Assembly: GCF_005871185.1 (NCBI RefSeq)
Contig: NZ_SWKN01000007.1
Span: 1 to 64,000, forward strand
From: Limnobacter alexandrii
Lineage (GTDB): Bacteria > Pseudomonadota > Gammaproteobacteria > Burkholderiales > Burkholderiaceae_B
Direction of reading: 5' to 3'
Length of the DNA: 64,000 nt
The translations under genes were made by a program, and so were the position numbers. The notes beneath the pieces were generated by a model. It was not told the DNA's origin, did not search any database, and saw nothing but the letters and a program-made list of their open reading frames with translations. This document shows positions 19,669-30,353 of this stretch, piece by piece. How positions within the stretch are numbered: position 1 is the stretch's first letter; every line of letters starts with the position of its first letter.

Positions 19669-22077
19669 TTACTTTTTGTTGAACTTGTCAGCCAGCTTTT
19701 GCCAAGTATCAATCACGGTGTCGGGGTTCAGGGAAATGGATTCAATCCCTTCGCCGGCCAACCACAATGCAAAGTCAGGGTGATCGGAAGGCCCCTGCCC
19801 GCAAATGCCCACATACTTGCCTTTGGATTTGCACGCCTCAATGGCCTTGCTCAACAAGGCACGCACGGCAGGGTCACGTTCGTCGAAATCAGCTGCAAGA
19901 ATATCTAGGCCTGAGTCTCGATCCAGGCCCAAGGTCAGCTGGGTCAAATCGTTGGAGCCAATCGAGAACCCGTCAAAATACTCCAGGAACTGGTCAGCCA
20001 GCACCGCATTGGACGGCACTTCACACATCATGACCACTTTCAGGCCGTTCTCGCCACGCTTCAGCCCGTTGCGGCCCAGCAGGTCTACAACGCGTGCAGC
20101 CTGGTTCAAAGTACGCACGAACGGAATCATGATTTGAACGTTGTCCAGGCCCATTTGTTCCCGAACACGCTTTAGGGCCAGGCATTCCATTTCGAAACAC
20201 TCGGAAAATTCTTCTGAAATGTAGCGGGCTGCACCGCGGAAACCCAGCATTGGGTTTTCTTCTTCGGGTTCATAACGGCTGCCACCAATCAACTTGCGGT
20301 ATTCATTCGATTTGAAATCGGACATGCGAACAATCACAGGCTTGGGATAAAACGCTGCCGCAATGGTTGCGACGCCTTCAGCCAGTTTGTCGACGAAAAA
20401 GGCAACGGGGCTGGCATGGCCGCGGGCCACACTTTCCACGGCTTTCTTCAAGTCGGCATCCACATTGGGATAATCCAGAATAGCCTTGGGGTGAATGCCA
20501 ATCGCATTGTTGATAATGAATTCAAGGCGGGCCAAGCCAACACCCTTGTTGGGCAATTGGCAAAACTCAAAAGCCAATTGCGGGTTGCCCACGTTCATCA
20601 TGATTTTTACCGGAATTTCAGGCAGTGCACCACGTTTCACTTCGCTGACTTCCGTTTCCAGCAAGCCTTCGTAAATATAGCCTGTATCACCTTCCGAACA
20701 GCTCACTGTCACAAGCATGCCTTCAGTCAGTTTCTCTGTGGCATCGCCACAACCCACCACGGCTGGAATACCCAGTTCACGGGCAATAATCGCGGCATGG
20801 CAAGTGCGGCCACCACGGTTGGTGACAATGGCAGCAGCACGTTTCATGACGGGTTCCCAGTTGGGATCGGTCATGTCGGTCACCAGAATGTCGCCAGCCT
20901 GTACGCGGTCCATTTCAGAGGAATCATTGATCACCCGAACGGAACCTGCGCCAATCTTTTGACCAATCGCTCGGCCCGAACTCAAAATCGCTGAATTGCC
21001 TTTGAGTTTGTAGCGCAATTGCACGTCATTGTCTTTCTGCGAGTTCACGGTTTCCGGGCGGGCTTGCAAAATGTACAGCTTGCCATCGATGCCGTCTTTG
21101 CCCCACTCAATGTCCATTGGGCGGCCGTAATGTTTCTCGATAATCATGGCGTATTTGGCCAACTCGATTACATCGTCGTCGTTCAGTGAATAGCGGTTTC
21201 GTTGCTCGGCAGGAACATCCACGGTGCGCACGCTTTTGCCGCTTTCTTTCAGCGCGTCAAACTCCATCTTGATCAATTTCGATCCGATTTGACGGCGAAT
21301 AATGGGGTACTTACCCTCAGCCAAGGTGGGCTTGAAGACATAAAATTCATCCGGGTTTACAGCACCCTGCACCACTGTTTCACCGAGGCCGTAGCTGGAA
21401 GTGATAAATACCACCTGATCAAAGCCGCTTTCAGTGTCCATGGTAAACATGACGCCTGAAGCTGCCTTGTCGGATCGAACCATGCGCTGCACACCTGCGC
21501 TCAGGGCAACATCAGCGTGGGCAAAACCTTTGTGTACACGGTATGAAATGGCGCGGTCGTTGTACAACGATGCGAACACCTCCTTGATTTTCTCAAGCAC
21601 ATCTTCAATACCGGTCACGTTCAGGAAAGATTCTTGCTGACCCGCGAAAGAAGCATCAGGCAAGTCTTCGGCTGTGGCTGAGGAGCGAACCGCCACAGAA
21701 ATATCGCCACCGCTTTGCGCCATCATGGTGGCGTACGACTCACGAATTTCCTTTTCTAGGTCGGCAGGCAGGGGGGCGTCAATCACCCATTGGCGAATTT
21801 CGGCACCGGCTTGGGTCAGTGCGCGAACATCATCCACATTTAGGGCATCAAGCTTGGCGTTGATGCGCTCAACCAGATTATTGGCTTTCAGGAATTCACG
21901 AAAGGCATGGGCCGTGGTGGCAAAACCGCCGGGCACGCGCACGCCTGTTTCGGCCAATTGGGAGATCATTTCGCCCAAAGACGAATTTTTACCGCCGACA
22001 GTTTCTACATCTTCCATTCGAAGTTTTTCGAATGGGGCAACAAGAGCTGTTGGGCTAACTCCTTGATTTGTTGACAT
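19669..22077 (-). CDS. ppsA: phosphoenolpyruvate synthase
   Basis: An 802-residue enzyme converting pyruvate and ATP to PEP, AMP and phosphate for gluconeogenesis. It has the N-terminal ATP-grasp domain ([30 protein letters not shown]), the swivelling phosphohistidine domain with [16 protein letters not shown], and the C-terminal PEP-binding barrel with [17 protein letters not shown] and the catalytic region GICGQGPSD. The threonine in RTCH is the expected site of regulation by the divergently encoded PpsR. Length is typical (E. coli 792). It is followed 16 bases later by nfeD. Confidence 0.97.
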   Translation of the reverse strand: MSTNQGVSPTALVAPFEKLRMEDVETVGGKNSSLGEMISQLAETGVRVPGGFATTAHAFREFLKANNLVERINAKLDALNVDDVRALTQAGAEIRQWVIDAPLPADLEKEIRESYATMMAQSGGDISVAVRSSATAEDLPDASFAGQQESFLNVTGIEDVLEKIKEVFASLYNDRAISYRVHKGFAHADVALSAGVQRMVRSDKAASGVMFTMDTESGFDQVVFITSSYGLGETVVQGAVNPDEFYVFKPTLAEGKYPIIRRQIGSKLIKMEFDALKESGKSVRTVDVPAEQRNRYSLNDDDVIELAKYAMIIEKHYGRPMDIEWGKDGIDGKLYILQARPETVNSQKDNDVQLRYKLKGNSAILSSGRAIGQKIGAGSVRVINDSSEMDRVQAGDILVTDMTDPNWEPVMKRAAAIVTNRGGRTCHAAIIARELGIPAVVGCGDATEKLTEGMLVTVSCSEGDTGYIYEGLLETEVSEVKRGALPEIPVKIMMNVGNPQLAFEFCQLPNKGVGLARLEFIINNAIGIHPKAILDYPNVDADLKKAVESVARGHASPVAFFVDKLAEGVATIAAAFYPKPVIVRMSDFKSNEYRKLIGGSRYEPEEENPMLGFRGAARYISEEFSECFEMECLALKRVREQMGLDNVQIMIPFVRTLNQAARVVDLLGRNGLKRGENGLKVVMMCEVPSNAVLADQFLEYFDGFSIGSNDLTQLTLGLDRDSGLDILAADFDERDPAVRALLSKAIEACKSKGKYVGICGQGPSDHPDFALWLAGEGIESISLNPDTVIDTWQKLADKFNKK

Positions 22078-22213
22078 TGATTCACCTTGTAGTTCAAAAG
22101 AAATAGTGAATGGCGCGATTTGGGCGCACGCGCATCGACTATTTCCCCTGATTTCTTTTTATGATTGTAACTGTAACCCGACCTTTTGCCACCGCTACAC
22201 ACAGGATTGATTC

Positions 22214-23050
22214 ATGTCAGAAAATGTAAGCCAGGAACGCACCGTGGTATTTGTGTCAGACGGAACAGGTATTACCGCGGAAACCCTTGGCCACTCGGTC
22301 TTGTCACAGTTCGAAGGCATTCGTTTCAAACAAATTCGTATCCCCTTTATTGATTCAGAAGTGAAGGCAATCTCAGCGCGCCAAAAGATCAATGACATTG
22401 CAAAATACGATGGTCAAAAGCCGATTGTTTTTAGTACTTTGGTGAACTCGGTCATTAACGACGTGGTGAAACAGGCCGATGGCGTGTTCATGGATTTGTT
22501 CCTCACTTTCGTAGAGCCTTTGGAAAAAGAGCTGGATATCAAGAGCACTCACCGCATTGGACGTTCACACACCATTGCAGACAATGAACAATACAAGAAT
22601 CGAATCGAAGCAATCAACTACACCCTTGCGCATGACGACGGGCAAACCCACAAAGACCTGCAAGCCGCCGATGTGATATTGGTTGGGGTATCACGTTCAG
22701 GTAAAACACCCACGAGCCTGTATTTGGCTATGCAATATGGCATTAAGGCCGCGAACTACCCTTTGATACCTGAGGATTTTGAACGGGGTGAATTGCCAAC
22801 CGCCCTACCCCCATTCAAAGACAAAATTTTTGGACTCTCGATTTCACCTGAACGCTTAAGCGAAATTCGCAACGAGCGTCGACCAGGCAGCAAATACGCA
22901 TCACTGGAAAATTGCAGGCAGGAAATTAAAGCGGCTGAATTCATGATGCGCCGCGAGGGCATTAGCTGGCTGAGCTCGACCAGCAAATCGATCGAAGAAA
23001 TTTCAACCACGATTTTGCAGCAGTTGAATTTGGGCTCGCCGATTTATTAA
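22214..23050 (+). CDS. ppsR: PEP synthase regulatory protein (kinase/pyrophosphorylase)
   Basis: A 278-residue DUF299 protein that inactivates PEP synthase by ADP-dependent phosphorylation of the threonine next to its catalytic histidine, and reactivates it by phosphate-dependent removal. The N-terminus [19 protein letters not shown] and the P-loop [16 protein letters not shown] (about residues 155-170) are diagnostic. It is divergent from ppsA across 136 bases, so regulator and target are likely co-regulated. It converges on the photolyase gene, with six bases between stops. Confidence 0.95.
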   Translation: MSENVSQERTVVFVSDGTGITAETLGHSVLSQFEGIRFKQIRIPFIDSEVKAISARQKINDIAKYDGQKPIVFSTLVNSVINDVVKQADGVFMDLFLTFVEPLEKELDIKSTHRIGRSHTIADNEQYKNRIEAINYTLAHDDGQTHKDLQAADVILVGVSRSGKTPTSLYLAMQYGIKAANYPLIPEDFERGELPTALPPFKDKIFGLSISPERLSEIRNERRPGSKYASLENCRQEIKAAEFMMRREGISWLSSTSKSIEEISTTILQQLNLGSPIY

Positions 23051-23056
23051 ACGCGC

Positions 23057-24730
23057 TTAAAACAAGCTTTGTTGTGGGTCAATTTGTACAACAGGCTCGC
23101 CAATTTCTTTTTTCTTGCCGCGTGGCGCAGGCGTGCCATTGCGGTTTGGATTTCTCGAGCCGTGTTTTTCGTAAACGCGTTTTGATTCCTCCGCAAAACC
23201 TTTGCGATGCCTGAATTCGGTAATGTTCGCTCGCGCTTTGGCAATTGCCGTGTCCGGATCAACTATCGGCCAAGGGTAATCCTGGCCTAAAATGCAGGCA
23301 CATTCTTGTTGAATCAGCTGTGGGGTATTCCAGGGTTCGCCTATCCACGGATCGGGAATATTTTTCAGCTCCGGTATCCAGCGCCGAATAAACACACCCT
23401 GAGGGTCGTGGTCTTTGGCCTGTTTCACCGGGTTGTAAATACGCAAGGTGTTGATGCCTGTAACACCTGATTGCATTTGAAATTGTGGGTAGTGAATGCC
23501 GGGTTCGTAGTCGAGAAATTCACGCGCCAACATGGGCGCAGTATGCCGCCAATCCAGCCACAACTGGTATGAAGCAAAAGCCACCAGCATGGCACGCATG
23601 CGAAAGTTGACCCAACCCGTGGCGCGTAGCATTCGCATGCATGCATCAACCATGGGAAAGCCGGTGCGTCCTTCGATCCACGCCAAAGCTTTGTGATTCT
23701 CTTCCGGTGTCAGCTCGGCAAAGTTGCGCATGTTGTTCAAACCGCGGTGCGCGGATCGATATTCAAGCTCAGGTTCGCTTTCCAGTTTCTGAATAAAATG
23801 GCAATGCCAGTGCAATCGACTTTCAAATGATTTCAGGGACTGTCGCCACTGCGTTTGAACCTTGGGTGGCAGTGCGCTTTCCGCCAGTTGTTGGCGAGCC
23901 TGGCCCAACACTTCAAGCACTTCCCGAATGGAAATTACACCAAAAGCCAGGTAGGGAGAGATGCGCGAGCAGGCTGATTCAGCGCTTAAGGGGCTGGACA
24001 TCTCGAAGCGGTAATTCATTCCGCGTTCATTTAAAAATTCATTCAGACACGCATGCGCATGTCGCCGACCTCCGCGTTGGCGCAAGGCTTTGTCGCTTAA
24101 TTGTTTTGGATAAAAGTGCGCAACGTGAGCCCATTGGGGCCAAAGTGATCGGTTCAATTGCGCACAGGGCAGTCCATTTTCTTCAAGCTTTTGTTGCAGG
24201 CTTTGCGGAAAATCAAACCAGGTGGCTTGCGAAAGCCCCGAGAAAACGGGTTTGGCTAATACTGGTTTGCGCATGGTTTCGATCCAAAGCTTGCCCCAGT
24301 CGTCTCGGTTTCCAAGCCGCCGCACTACTGCATTAGTCGGAAACTCAACCCAGGTTGTGGTGTGTTTTTTGCACCAGGATTTGATTTCTTTGTCTCGCTC
24401 AAAGCTGGCCCAGTTGCCCGTTTCTTCGTGGCTGTAAATGCTGAGTTGCTGGCAACACAACGCCAGTGTTTGCAAGGCAACAGGTGCATTGGCTTTGGCC
24501 AGCAGCAAAGGCACATGCTCGGGCAATTGCCCCGCTAATTCCTGCAAACATTCACGGGCAAATTCAAAATGTTGGGGAGCACTGTCGGGCTGCTTGATCA
24601 GTTTGGGTTCAAGGCAGTACAAGGCCACTACGCAACCATTGCTCTCCTGTGCGGCTGCAATTGCCGCATGCCAGGGGGCATGGTCGCTAAGGCGCAGGTC
24701 TTTTTTTAGCCAAACAAGGTGCAGGTGCAT
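23057..24730 (-). CDS. cryptochrome/photolyase family flavoprotein, non-class-I type
   Basis: A 557-residue protein of the photolyase/cryptochrome superfamily. The N-terminal antenna domain begins MHLHLVWLKKDLRLSDHAPW. The FAD domain has SRISPYLAFGVISIREV (253-271), EGRTGFPMVDACMRMLRATG and a site reading GWVNFRMR (372-379), where class I CPD photolyases usually have GWMHNRLR. It is followed by LDYEPGIHYPQFQMQSG and TLRIYNPVKQ in place of the class I DGD..NNGGWQW pattern. This suggests a distinct bacterial clade; the repair target is unknown. The C-terminus has a basic, disordered-looking tail (about 500-557). The ATG at 24730 is preferred over a GTG at 24751. It is the last gene of the long minus-strand block. 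Confidence 0.85.
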   Translation of the reverse strand: MHLHLVWLKKDLRLSDHAPWHAAIAAAQESNGCVVALYCLEPKLIKQPDSAPQHFEFARECLQELAGQLPEHVPLLLAKANAPVALQTLALCCQQLSIYSHEETGNWASFERDKEIKSWCKKHTTTWVEFPTNAVVRRLGNRDDWGKLWIETMRKPVLAKPVFSGLSQATWFDFPQSLQQKLEENGLPCAQLNRSLWPQWAHVAHFYPKQLSDKALRQRGGRRHAHACLNEFLNERGMNYRFEMSSPLSAESACSRISPYLAFGVISIREVLEVLGQARQQLAESALPPKVQTQWRQSLKSFESRLHWHCHFIQKLESEPELEYRSAHRGLNNMRNFAELTPEENHKALAWIEGRTGFPMVDACMRMLRATGWVNFRMRAMLVAFASYQLWLDWRHTAPMLAREFLDYEPGIHYPQFQMQSGVTGINTLRIYNPVKQAKDHDPQGVFIRRWIPELKNIPDPWIGEPWNTPQLIQQECACILGQDYPWPIVDPDTAIAKARANITEFRHRKGFAEESKRVYEKHGSRNPNRNGTPAPRGKKKEIGEPVVQIDPQQSLF

Positions 24731-24777
24731 GCAGCAAAATCCAAATACCACTGTTTAAGTGTACAGTGTATTTGATT

Positions 24778-25599
24778 TTACCGCCTTTGCCGAAATTGTT
24801 CAAACAAACACACCGCACTGCTGCTGCCCACATTCAGGCTTTCTATGGTGTTGCTTTGTGGAATTCGAATGTGTTCACTGGCGCGGTCAAGCCAGGCTTG
24901 GCTTACACCCTGCCCCTCACTGCCAAAAACCCAAACACCCGCAGGTTTCAAATCGGCGTCGAACAAATCAATGCTTTTGGGGTGCAGGCTGGTTACCCGC
25001 ACGGGTACTTTGAATGTAGCTGATGAAAGTGCTTTCAACAAATCCTGCTCGGGGTAAAGTTGCAAGGTAAACTGGGCGCCCATGCCCGCACGCAGCACTT
25101 TGTCGCTCCACACCCAGGCACTGTGGTCGCTCAATGCCACTTGCTGAACCCCGGCCGCAGCACAATTGCGCAACAAAGTACCCACATTGCCGGGGTCTTG
25201 AATACCGTCCAGCAAAACAACGTCCTGAGTCAAATTTAGGGCTGCACTTGCATTCACCGGTTTAAAAAAAATCATCGGTCCGGTGGGGGTGCTCAACTTG
25301 CTCAGCTTGGAATAAAGGGTATCGCTGAGCACCAGGCAGCGAACTTCCCCATTTTCAAGAACATCGCTCAGGGCTGACATGGTCAACCATTCGGGCTTGT
25401 TCAATAAACTTTGAGGAATCCAGATTGATTCAATGTCAACGCCCGGTAAATGCAGCAGCGTTTCAGCAAGATGCAAGCCTTCCGCTGCGGCCAAGCCACT
25501 GTTGCGCAAAGCATGGTTGGAGCTCAGCAATTTGATGGCCGCTTTCAACCGTTCATTTTGGGCTGATTCAATGTGCGTGAAATTGCGTTCGTAACTCAT
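24778..25599 (-). CDS. TrmH/SpoU family RNA 2'-O-methyltransferase
   Basis: A 273-residue SPOUT-fold methyltransferase. The N-terminal domain includes NERLKAAIKLLSSNHALRNS and GLAAAEGLHLAETLL, a substrate-binding module usual in this family. The knot motifs are LLDGIQDPGNVGTLLRNCAA, VWVFGSEGQGVSQAWLDRA and IPQSNTIESLNVGSSSAVCL. It methylates a ribose in rRNA or tRNA, but the exact site is not readable from sequence. It follows rnhB by eight bases in the envelope block, a common position in Burkholderiales. Confidence 0.9.
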   Translation of the reverse strand: MSYERNFTHIESAQNERLKAAIKLLSSNHALRNSGLAAAEGLHLAETLLHLPGVDIESIWIPQSLLNKPEWLTMSALSDVLENGEVRCLVLSDTLYSKLSKLSTPTGPMIFFKPVNASAALNLTQDVVLLDGIQDPGNVGTLLRNCAAAGVQQVALSDHSAWVWSDKVLRAGMGAQFTLQLYPEQDLLKALSSATFKVPVRVTSLHPKSIDLFDADLKPAGVWVFGSEGQGVSQAWLDRASEHIRIPQSNTIESLNVGSSSAVCLFEQFRQRR

Positions 25600-25607
25600 G
25601 GTCGCCT

Positions 25608-26264
25608 TTAGAACGACAAGTTCTGTTGCATCCGTTCCAATGCCTCACGCACCGGCCTGAACGATTTTCTGTGAAGCTGCGTAGCCCCATGTTCTGCGAG
25701 CAAAGCCATGTGGCGCGCAGTGGGGTAGCCCATGTGAATGTCCAGTTCATATTGCGGGTATTGCAGCGCATGGGTTTTACACCATTCATCTCGGGCAACT
25801 TTGGCCAGAATGGATGCGGCTGAAATTGCAGGAACTTTGGTATCGCCTTTTACCACAGCGACTGCCTGATAATCCCATTTGGGTAACTTGTTTCCATCCA
25901 CCGCAATCAAGCATTGCTCGGGTTTCAGTCCGGCTTGTTCAAGCACTGAATCTACGGCACGCCACATGGCCAACAAACTGGCTTGCAGTATGTTCAAGCG
26001 ATCAATTTCTTCAACTGTGGCTTGGGCCACTGCACAGGCCTTCGCTTGTTGTTGAATTGCCGCCGCCAGAATGTCGCGTTTTTTCGGGCTAAGGGTTTTT
26101 GAACAGGCCAACCCCTCTACCGTGTTGGGTTGGTCCAGCAAGGCCGCACCAGCCACCACCGGGCCACACAGGGGGCCGCGGCCGGCTTCATCCACGCCAA
26201 TCACCTGTAAGCCACGTTGCAAAGCATAAGCCTGAATTTCTGACCATTCCTGAAACTTAGCCAT
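25608..26264 (-). CDS. rnhB: ribonuclease HII
   Basis: A 218-residue endonuclease that cuts RNA in RNA-DNA hybrids, including single ribonucleotides in DNA. The catalytic acids are in [20 protein letters not shown] (Asp-Glu), in VDGNKLP (Asp), and in the later KVARDEWCK (Asp). Length is typical. Its start overlaps the lpxB stop by eight bases (26257-26264), so translation is probably coupled, as in E. coli where lpxB-rnhB are adjacent. Confidence 0.95.
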   Translation of the reverse strand: MAKFQEWSEIQAYALQRGLQVIGVDEAGRGPLCGPVVAGAALLDQPNTVEGLACSKTLSPKKRDILAAAIQQQAKACAVAQATVEEIDRLNILQASLLAMWRAVDSVLEQAGLKPEQCLIAVDGNKLPKWDYQAVAVVKGDTKVPAISAASILAKVARDEWCKTHALQYPQYELDIHMGYPTARHMALLAEHGATQLHRKSFRPVREALERMQQNLSF

Positions 26265-27426
26265 TCATCACCTGCTGAATGACGCGGCTTGCAATTTCTC
26301 CTGAAGGCTTCAACAAACGCTGGTGCTGTTCTGCAAACAGAGTTTGAAGGCGGTCACGGTTGGCATCGTTGTCGAGTTGAAACAGTGCTTTTTCCGCCAG
26401 TGCAAGCGGTGTCGCATCGTCTTGCAGCAGTTCGGGCACAGCAAATTCATTCAGCAAAATATTGGGCAAACCCACGAAGGGTTGGTAGCCCTTGCCTTTC
26501 ATCATTTGGTAGCTTATCCAGGGCATCTTATAGGCAATCACCATGGGTTTGCGGTACATCATGGCCTCGAGTGTCGCGGTGCCGCTGGCCAGCATCACTG
26601 CGTCAGCCGCAGCCATACATTCATGAGACTTGCCCTCAATCAATGTCCAGCGGTCCAGCAATTGGGGCGGAATCATGGTTCTGAACATGTCCAGCAATTT
26701 GCTGGCCGGTGGCATCGGGGTTACGAACCGCAAGCCCGGTTTTTGCTTGAGTAATTCCACGCAGGCTTGAACGAATTCAGGGCCAATGTGTTTGACCTCG
26801 GCACTGCGACTGCCCGGCAATACTGCAAGCAGTTGCCCTTCAGTTTGCAAGCCAAGTTTGCTGCGATAGGCCAATGGGTCGATTGTTTCGGGTACCAGTG
26901 CCGCCATGGGGTGGCCAATGTAGGTGGCCGAGATTCCTTCTTTGGCTAAAATTTCAGGCTCGAACGGAAATATGCACAACACATGGCTGCAGGCAGCTTT
27001 TATTTTGTGGATGCGCTCCATGCGCCAGGCCCAAATGGATGGGCACACCACATGCACCGTGGGCACCCCACTTTCACGCAAGGCAAGTTCAAGGTTCAAG
27101 TTGAAATCGGGGGCATCCACAGCCACAAATACTTTGGGGCGATTGTCTACTGACCAATGCTGAATCAGGTTCTTGCGCATCTTCAGCAAGCGCGGCAAGT
27201 GGCGCAAAACCTCGACATAGCCGCGCACCGACAACTCTTCAGAGCCATGTAGGGGCTTTACACCCAAATCGCGAAGCTTGGGCCCCGCAATGCCCTCCAT
27301 GGCCAGCGTTTGGGTTTGTATCAGATGCGCAATGGCCAAGGCACCTATCCAGTCTCCTGAGGCCTCGCCCACGGCAATGGCCAGGTCCACAGGAGTGGTG
27401 GAATATTGTGTGCGGGTATACGCCAT
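26257..27426 (-). CDS. lpxB: lipid-A-disaccharide synthase
   Basis: A 389-residue glycosyltransferase (family GT19) joining UDP-diacylglucosamine and lipid X at the inner face of the membrane. Landmarks: [18 protein letters not shown] at the N-terminus, the VSPSVWAWR-like [40 protein letters not shown] with [16 protein letters not shown] and the C-terminal [20 protein letters not shown]. It lies four bases after lpxA and overlaps rnhB, in the standard lpxD-fabZ-lpxA-lpxB order. Confidence 0.97.
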   Translation of the reverse strand: MAYTRTQYSTTPVDLAIAVGEASGDWIGALAIAHLIQTQTLAMEGIAGPKLRDLGVKPLHGSEELSVRGYVEVLRHLPRLLKMRKNLIQHWSVDNRPKVFVAVDAPDFNLNLELALRESGVPTVHVVCPSIWAWRMERIHKIKAACSHVLCIFPFEPEILAKEGISATYIGHPMAALVPETIDPLAYRSKLGLQTEGQLLAVLPGSRSAEVKHIGPEFVQACVELLKQKPGLRFVTPMPPASKLLDMFRTMIPPQLLDRWTLIEGKSHECMAAADAVMLASGTATLEAMMYRKPMVIAYKMPWISYQMMKGKGYQPFVGLPNILLNEFAVPELLQDDATPLALAEKALFQLDNDANRDRLQTLFAEQHQRLLKPSGEIASRVIQQVMNG

Positions 27427-27429
27427 GGC

Positions 27430-28218
27430 TTAACGAATAATGCCGCGGGTGGCTTCGTCAAGAAATGTCTTCATGTAAGCAAGGTGTTGCTTTGCATCGT
27501 CGGGCGCAGCGGTGGTCAGCGAATCAATTGCTTCCTTGGCTTCAGCGATGCTTAACCCCTGGCGATAAATTGCCTTGTAGGCCCGTTTGATGTTCAAGAT
27601 TGCATCGGGTGAAAACCCCCTGCGCTTTAAGCCTTCCGAGTTGATGCCTGCCGGCGCTGCCGGGTAACCCGCTGCCATGACAAAGGGTGGTACGTCTTGC
27701 ATCAGTTTGGTTTGAAAGGCAGTCATGGCATGGTCGCCCACGCGAATGAATTGGTGCACGCCGCTCATGCCGCCCAGAATAACCCAGTCGCCAATAATGA
27801 CGTGACCGGCCAGTTGCACGCTGTTGGCGATGATGGTGTTGCTACCAATGTGGCAGTCGTGCGCAATGTGCACATAGGCCATAATCCAGTTGTCATTGGC
27901 CATGGTGGTTTTGCCGCCATCTTGCACTGTGCCGGTGTTAAAGGTGCAGTATTCGCGAACAGTGTTGCGGTCCCCAATAATCAGTTTGGTGGGTTCGCCT
28001 TTGTATTTTTTGTCTTGTGGGTCGCCGCCAATGGTGGCTGAGCCATGAAACACATTGTCTTCACCAATGGTGGTGTGGCCGCTGATGATCATGTGCGGGC
28101 CAATTTTGGTACGGGCTCCAATTTTTACATTGGGTCCGATGACGGAGAACGGACCTACTTCCACTGTGCTGTCGAGTTCAGCCTTGGGGTCAACAATCGC
28201 AGATGCATGTATGGGCAT
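27430..28218 (-). CDS. lpxA: UDP-GlcNAc acyltransferase
   Basis: A 262-residue left-handed beta-helix acyltransferase, the first enzyme of lipid A synthesis. It transfers a hydroxyacyl chain from acyl carrier protein to UDP-GlcNAc. Hexapeptide repeats run from residue about 10 to 185; the catalytic histidine lies in [13 protein letters not shown]. The C-terminal helical domain contains [20 protein letters not shown]. The ATG at 28218 gives the exact E. coli length (262) and the usual start [13 protein letters not shown]. It follows fabZ by eleven bases. Confidence 0.97.
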   Translation of the reverse strand: MPIHASAIVDPKAELDSTVEVGPFSVIGPNVKIGARTKIGPHMIISGHTTIGEDNVFHGSATIGGDPQDKKYKGEPTKLIIGDRNTVREYCTFNTGTVQDGGKTTMANDNWIMAYVHIAHDCHIGSNTIIANSVQLAGHVIIGDWVILGGMSGVHQFIRVGDHAMTAFQTKLMQDVPPFVMAAGYPAAPAGINSEGLKRRGFSPDAILNIKRAYKAIYRQGLSIAEAKEAIDSLTTAAPDDAKQHLAYMKTFLDEATRGIIR

Positions 28219-28229
28219 TAACGTGTTCC

Positions 28230-28679
28230 TTACACTTCGCGGGCCGTGCACATCAAGTCAGCAAGCGCGACCACATTGCCATCCACAAGCGCTTTCGCAG
28301 CGTATTTCCAGATACCGCGCGAAACACGCTCCACCTGAACATCCAGCATCAGTACATCACCAGGCACCACCGGGCGTTTGAATCGACAATTGTCGATTCC
28401 CACGAAGTAATACACCAGGTTTTTGTCGGGCGCTGCTTCCATGGATTTGAACGACAAAAGGCCTGCAGCCTGTGCCAACGCTTCCATGATCAACACACCC
28501 GGCATCACCGGATGAATCGGAAAGTGACCGGGAAAAAAGGGCTCGTTGTAGCTCACGTTTTTCTGAGCCAGAATTCGAACATTGGGTTCGAGTTCAAGCA
28601 CTCGATCCACGAGCACAAAAGGGTAACGGTGCGGCAAATTTTCCAAAATGCCTTTGATGTCCATAACTGGCGTATTCAT
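28230..28679 (-). CDS. fabZ: 3-hydroxyacyl-ACP dehydratase FabZ
   Basis: A 149-residue hot-dog-fold enzyme of fatty-acid elongation; it competes with LpxA for hydroxyacyl-ACP. The conserved start is [20 protein letters not shown], the catalytic histidine is in [20 protein letters not shown], and [18 protein letters not shown] follows. The ATG at 28679 is preferred; a GTG at 28694 and an ATG at 28664 are alternatives. It sits between lpxD and lpxA as usual. Confidence 0.96.
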   Translation of the reverse strand: MNTPVMDIKGILENLPHRYPFVLVDRVLELEPNVRILAQKNVSYNEPFFPGHFPIHPVMPGVLIMEALAQAAGLLSFKSMEAAPDKNLVYYFVGIDNCRFKRPVVPGDVLMLDVQVERVSRGIWKYAAKALVDGNVVALADLMCTAREV

Positions 28680-28716
28680 AGCTTCTGAGTTCACACTTTT
28701 AAATTTGGGTTTATTG

Positions 28717-29802
28717 TTATTTCAGCTTGTTTTTCAACTCACGCACATCACTGCGCAGTTTTAATAATTGTTTGAGAGTCACCGCAGTTTTCTCCCAATC
28801 CTTGTGTTCTTGCAGTGGGAAAATTCCAGTGTAGGCGCCCGGCTCCTTGATGCTGCTCATGACCACTGAGGCCCCGGAAACATGGGTACCATCCGGAATA
28901 TTGAGGTGACCAAACACCATGGCCGCCCCACCCACCGTACAGCGCGCACCAATACTGGTACTGCCTGCGATACCCACGCAGCCAGCCATGGCAGAGTGAT
29001 CCCCTACCGTGACATTGTGAGCGATCTGGATTTGATTATCCAGTTTTACCCCAAAACCAATCAGGGTGTCGTCCAGCGCACCCCTGTCGATGGTGGTGTT
29101 CGCACCAATCTCAACATGGTCAGCAACAAGTACCCGGCCTACCTGCGGAATTTTGACCCATGCTCCTTTTTCATTCGCAAAGCCAAAACCATCCGCACCG
29201 ATCACTACCCCAGCGTGCACAATGCAATGCGAGCCTATCGTGCATTCGTCGTACACCGTAGCATTCGGATAAATGCGAGTATTGGCCCCCACTTCAACAT
29301 GGTTGCCCAGCACCACGCCTGCTTCAATTCGACTGCCATCACCCACTTTGGCATGGGCACCGATCACGCAATTTGCTGCAATCATGGCGCTGGGCGCAAT
29401 GGTAGCGCTTGGGTCTACAACCGCACGCGGATGAATGCCGGGTTGTGGCTTGAATTCACTGTGGGCCACCCACCATTGTTGTAATTTGGCGTAGTACAGG
29501 TAGGGGTCGCTGACCAGCCATGCCACCGGAGTAGTCACGGTGCCTGAACTTTCTTTCAAAAATTGGCAAAGGGATTCAAACTGCGATTCGCGGACCAGAA
29601 CCACTGCCGCTTTCGTAGAAAGCAGTTGATCGCGAAACTTGGGATTGGCCAGAAAGCCGAGGTGCTTTCCCCCGGCTTTTTCAAGTGGCTGAATTCCGGC
29701 AAGCTGTATGTCGCCAGAGACCACAGAATCATCACCAAACGAAGCCAGTCTGCCGCCAAATTGCTCAAGCAAGGTGCTGAGCTTCGTCTCAATGAAATTC
29801 AT
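28717..29802 (-). CDS. lpxD: UDP-3-O-acylglucosamine N-acyltransferase
   Basis: A 361-residue acyltransferase, third step of lipid A synthesis. It has the N-terminal uridine-binding domain (about 1-100), a left-handed beta-helix of hexapeptide repeats (about 105-300) with the catalytic histidine in [20 protein letters not shown], and a C-terminal helix ([20 protein letters not shown]) that binds acyl carrier protein. It lies nine bases after skp and shares the transcript with fabZ and lpxA. Confidence 0.96.
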   Translation of the reverse strand: MNFIETKLSTLLEQFGGRLASFGDDSVVSGDIQLAGIQPLEKAGGKHLGFLANPKFRDQLLSTKAAVVLVRESQFESLCQFLKESSGTVTTPVAWLVSDPYLYYAKLQQWWVAHSEFKPQPGIHPRAVVDPSATIAPSAMIAANCVIGAHAKVGDGSRIEAGVVLGNHVEVGANTRIYPNATVYDECTIGSHCIVHAGVVIGADGFGFANEKGAWVKIPQVGRVLVADHVEIGANTTIDRGALDDTLIGFGVKLDNQIQIAHNVTVGDHSAMAGCVGIAGSTSIGARCTVGGAAMVFGHLNIPDGTHVSGASVVMSSIKEPGAYTGIFPLQEHKDWEKTAVTLKQLLKLRSDVRELKNKLK

Positions 29803-29811
29803 TGACGCGAT

Positions 29812-30333
29812 TTACTTCGCATTGTCCAAGCTGCTGAGCACTTGGTCAGTGATGTCGATGCGCTTGTTGGCATAAACAGCTTCCTGGAAAATGATGTCGT
29901 AATTTTCCTTTTCTGCGATTTGACGGATTACACGGTTTGCGCGCTCCACCAACTCACCCACCACTTGGTTTTTGCGTTGGGCCAGATCTTCTTCAAACTC
30001 GCGACGCTTGCGCTGGAAATCACGGTCCATCTCTGCCAGGTCCCGTTGACGACGAACCTTCTCGGCCTCAGGCAGGGTAATGGCGTCTTTGTCGAGTTTG
30101 GTGGCCTCGGCCTTCACCTTGGTGGCCAAGTCTTCCAGTTCTTTCTGGCGCTTGGAAAAGTCACGTTCGAGCTTCTTTTGAGACTCAACAGCAAATTTGG
30201 AATCGCGCAAGATACGCTCGGTGTTTACAAAACCAATTTTGGTCGCTGCTTGGGCGTGGGACATGGTTGGCAACACAACAGCCAGCGACAAAACACCACC
30301 AATCAACAATTTTTTCACACTATTCAAAACCAT
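29812..30333 (-). CDS. skp: periplasmic OMP chaperone Skp/OmpH
   Basis: A 173-residue exported chaperone that holds unfolded outer-membrane proteins on the way to BamA. A signal peptide ends near SHAQAATKIGFVN. The mature part begins with the family strand IGFVNTERILRDSKFA, then two long charged helices forming the tentacle (about 55-130, rich in Lys, Glu, Arg), and ends with YDIIFQEAVYANKRIDITDQ. It follows bamA by 20 bases. Confidence 0.95.
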   Translation of the reverse strand: MVLNSVKKLLIGGVLSLAVVLPTMSHAQAATKIGFVNTERILRDSKFAVESQKKLERDFSKRQKELEDLATKVKAEATKLDKDAITLPEAEKVRRQRDLAEMDRDFQRKRREFEEDLAQRKNQVVGELVERANRVIRQIAEKENYDIIFQEAVYANKRIDITDQVLSSLDNAK

Positions 30334-30353
30334 TCTCCAATATTTGTTCGAAT

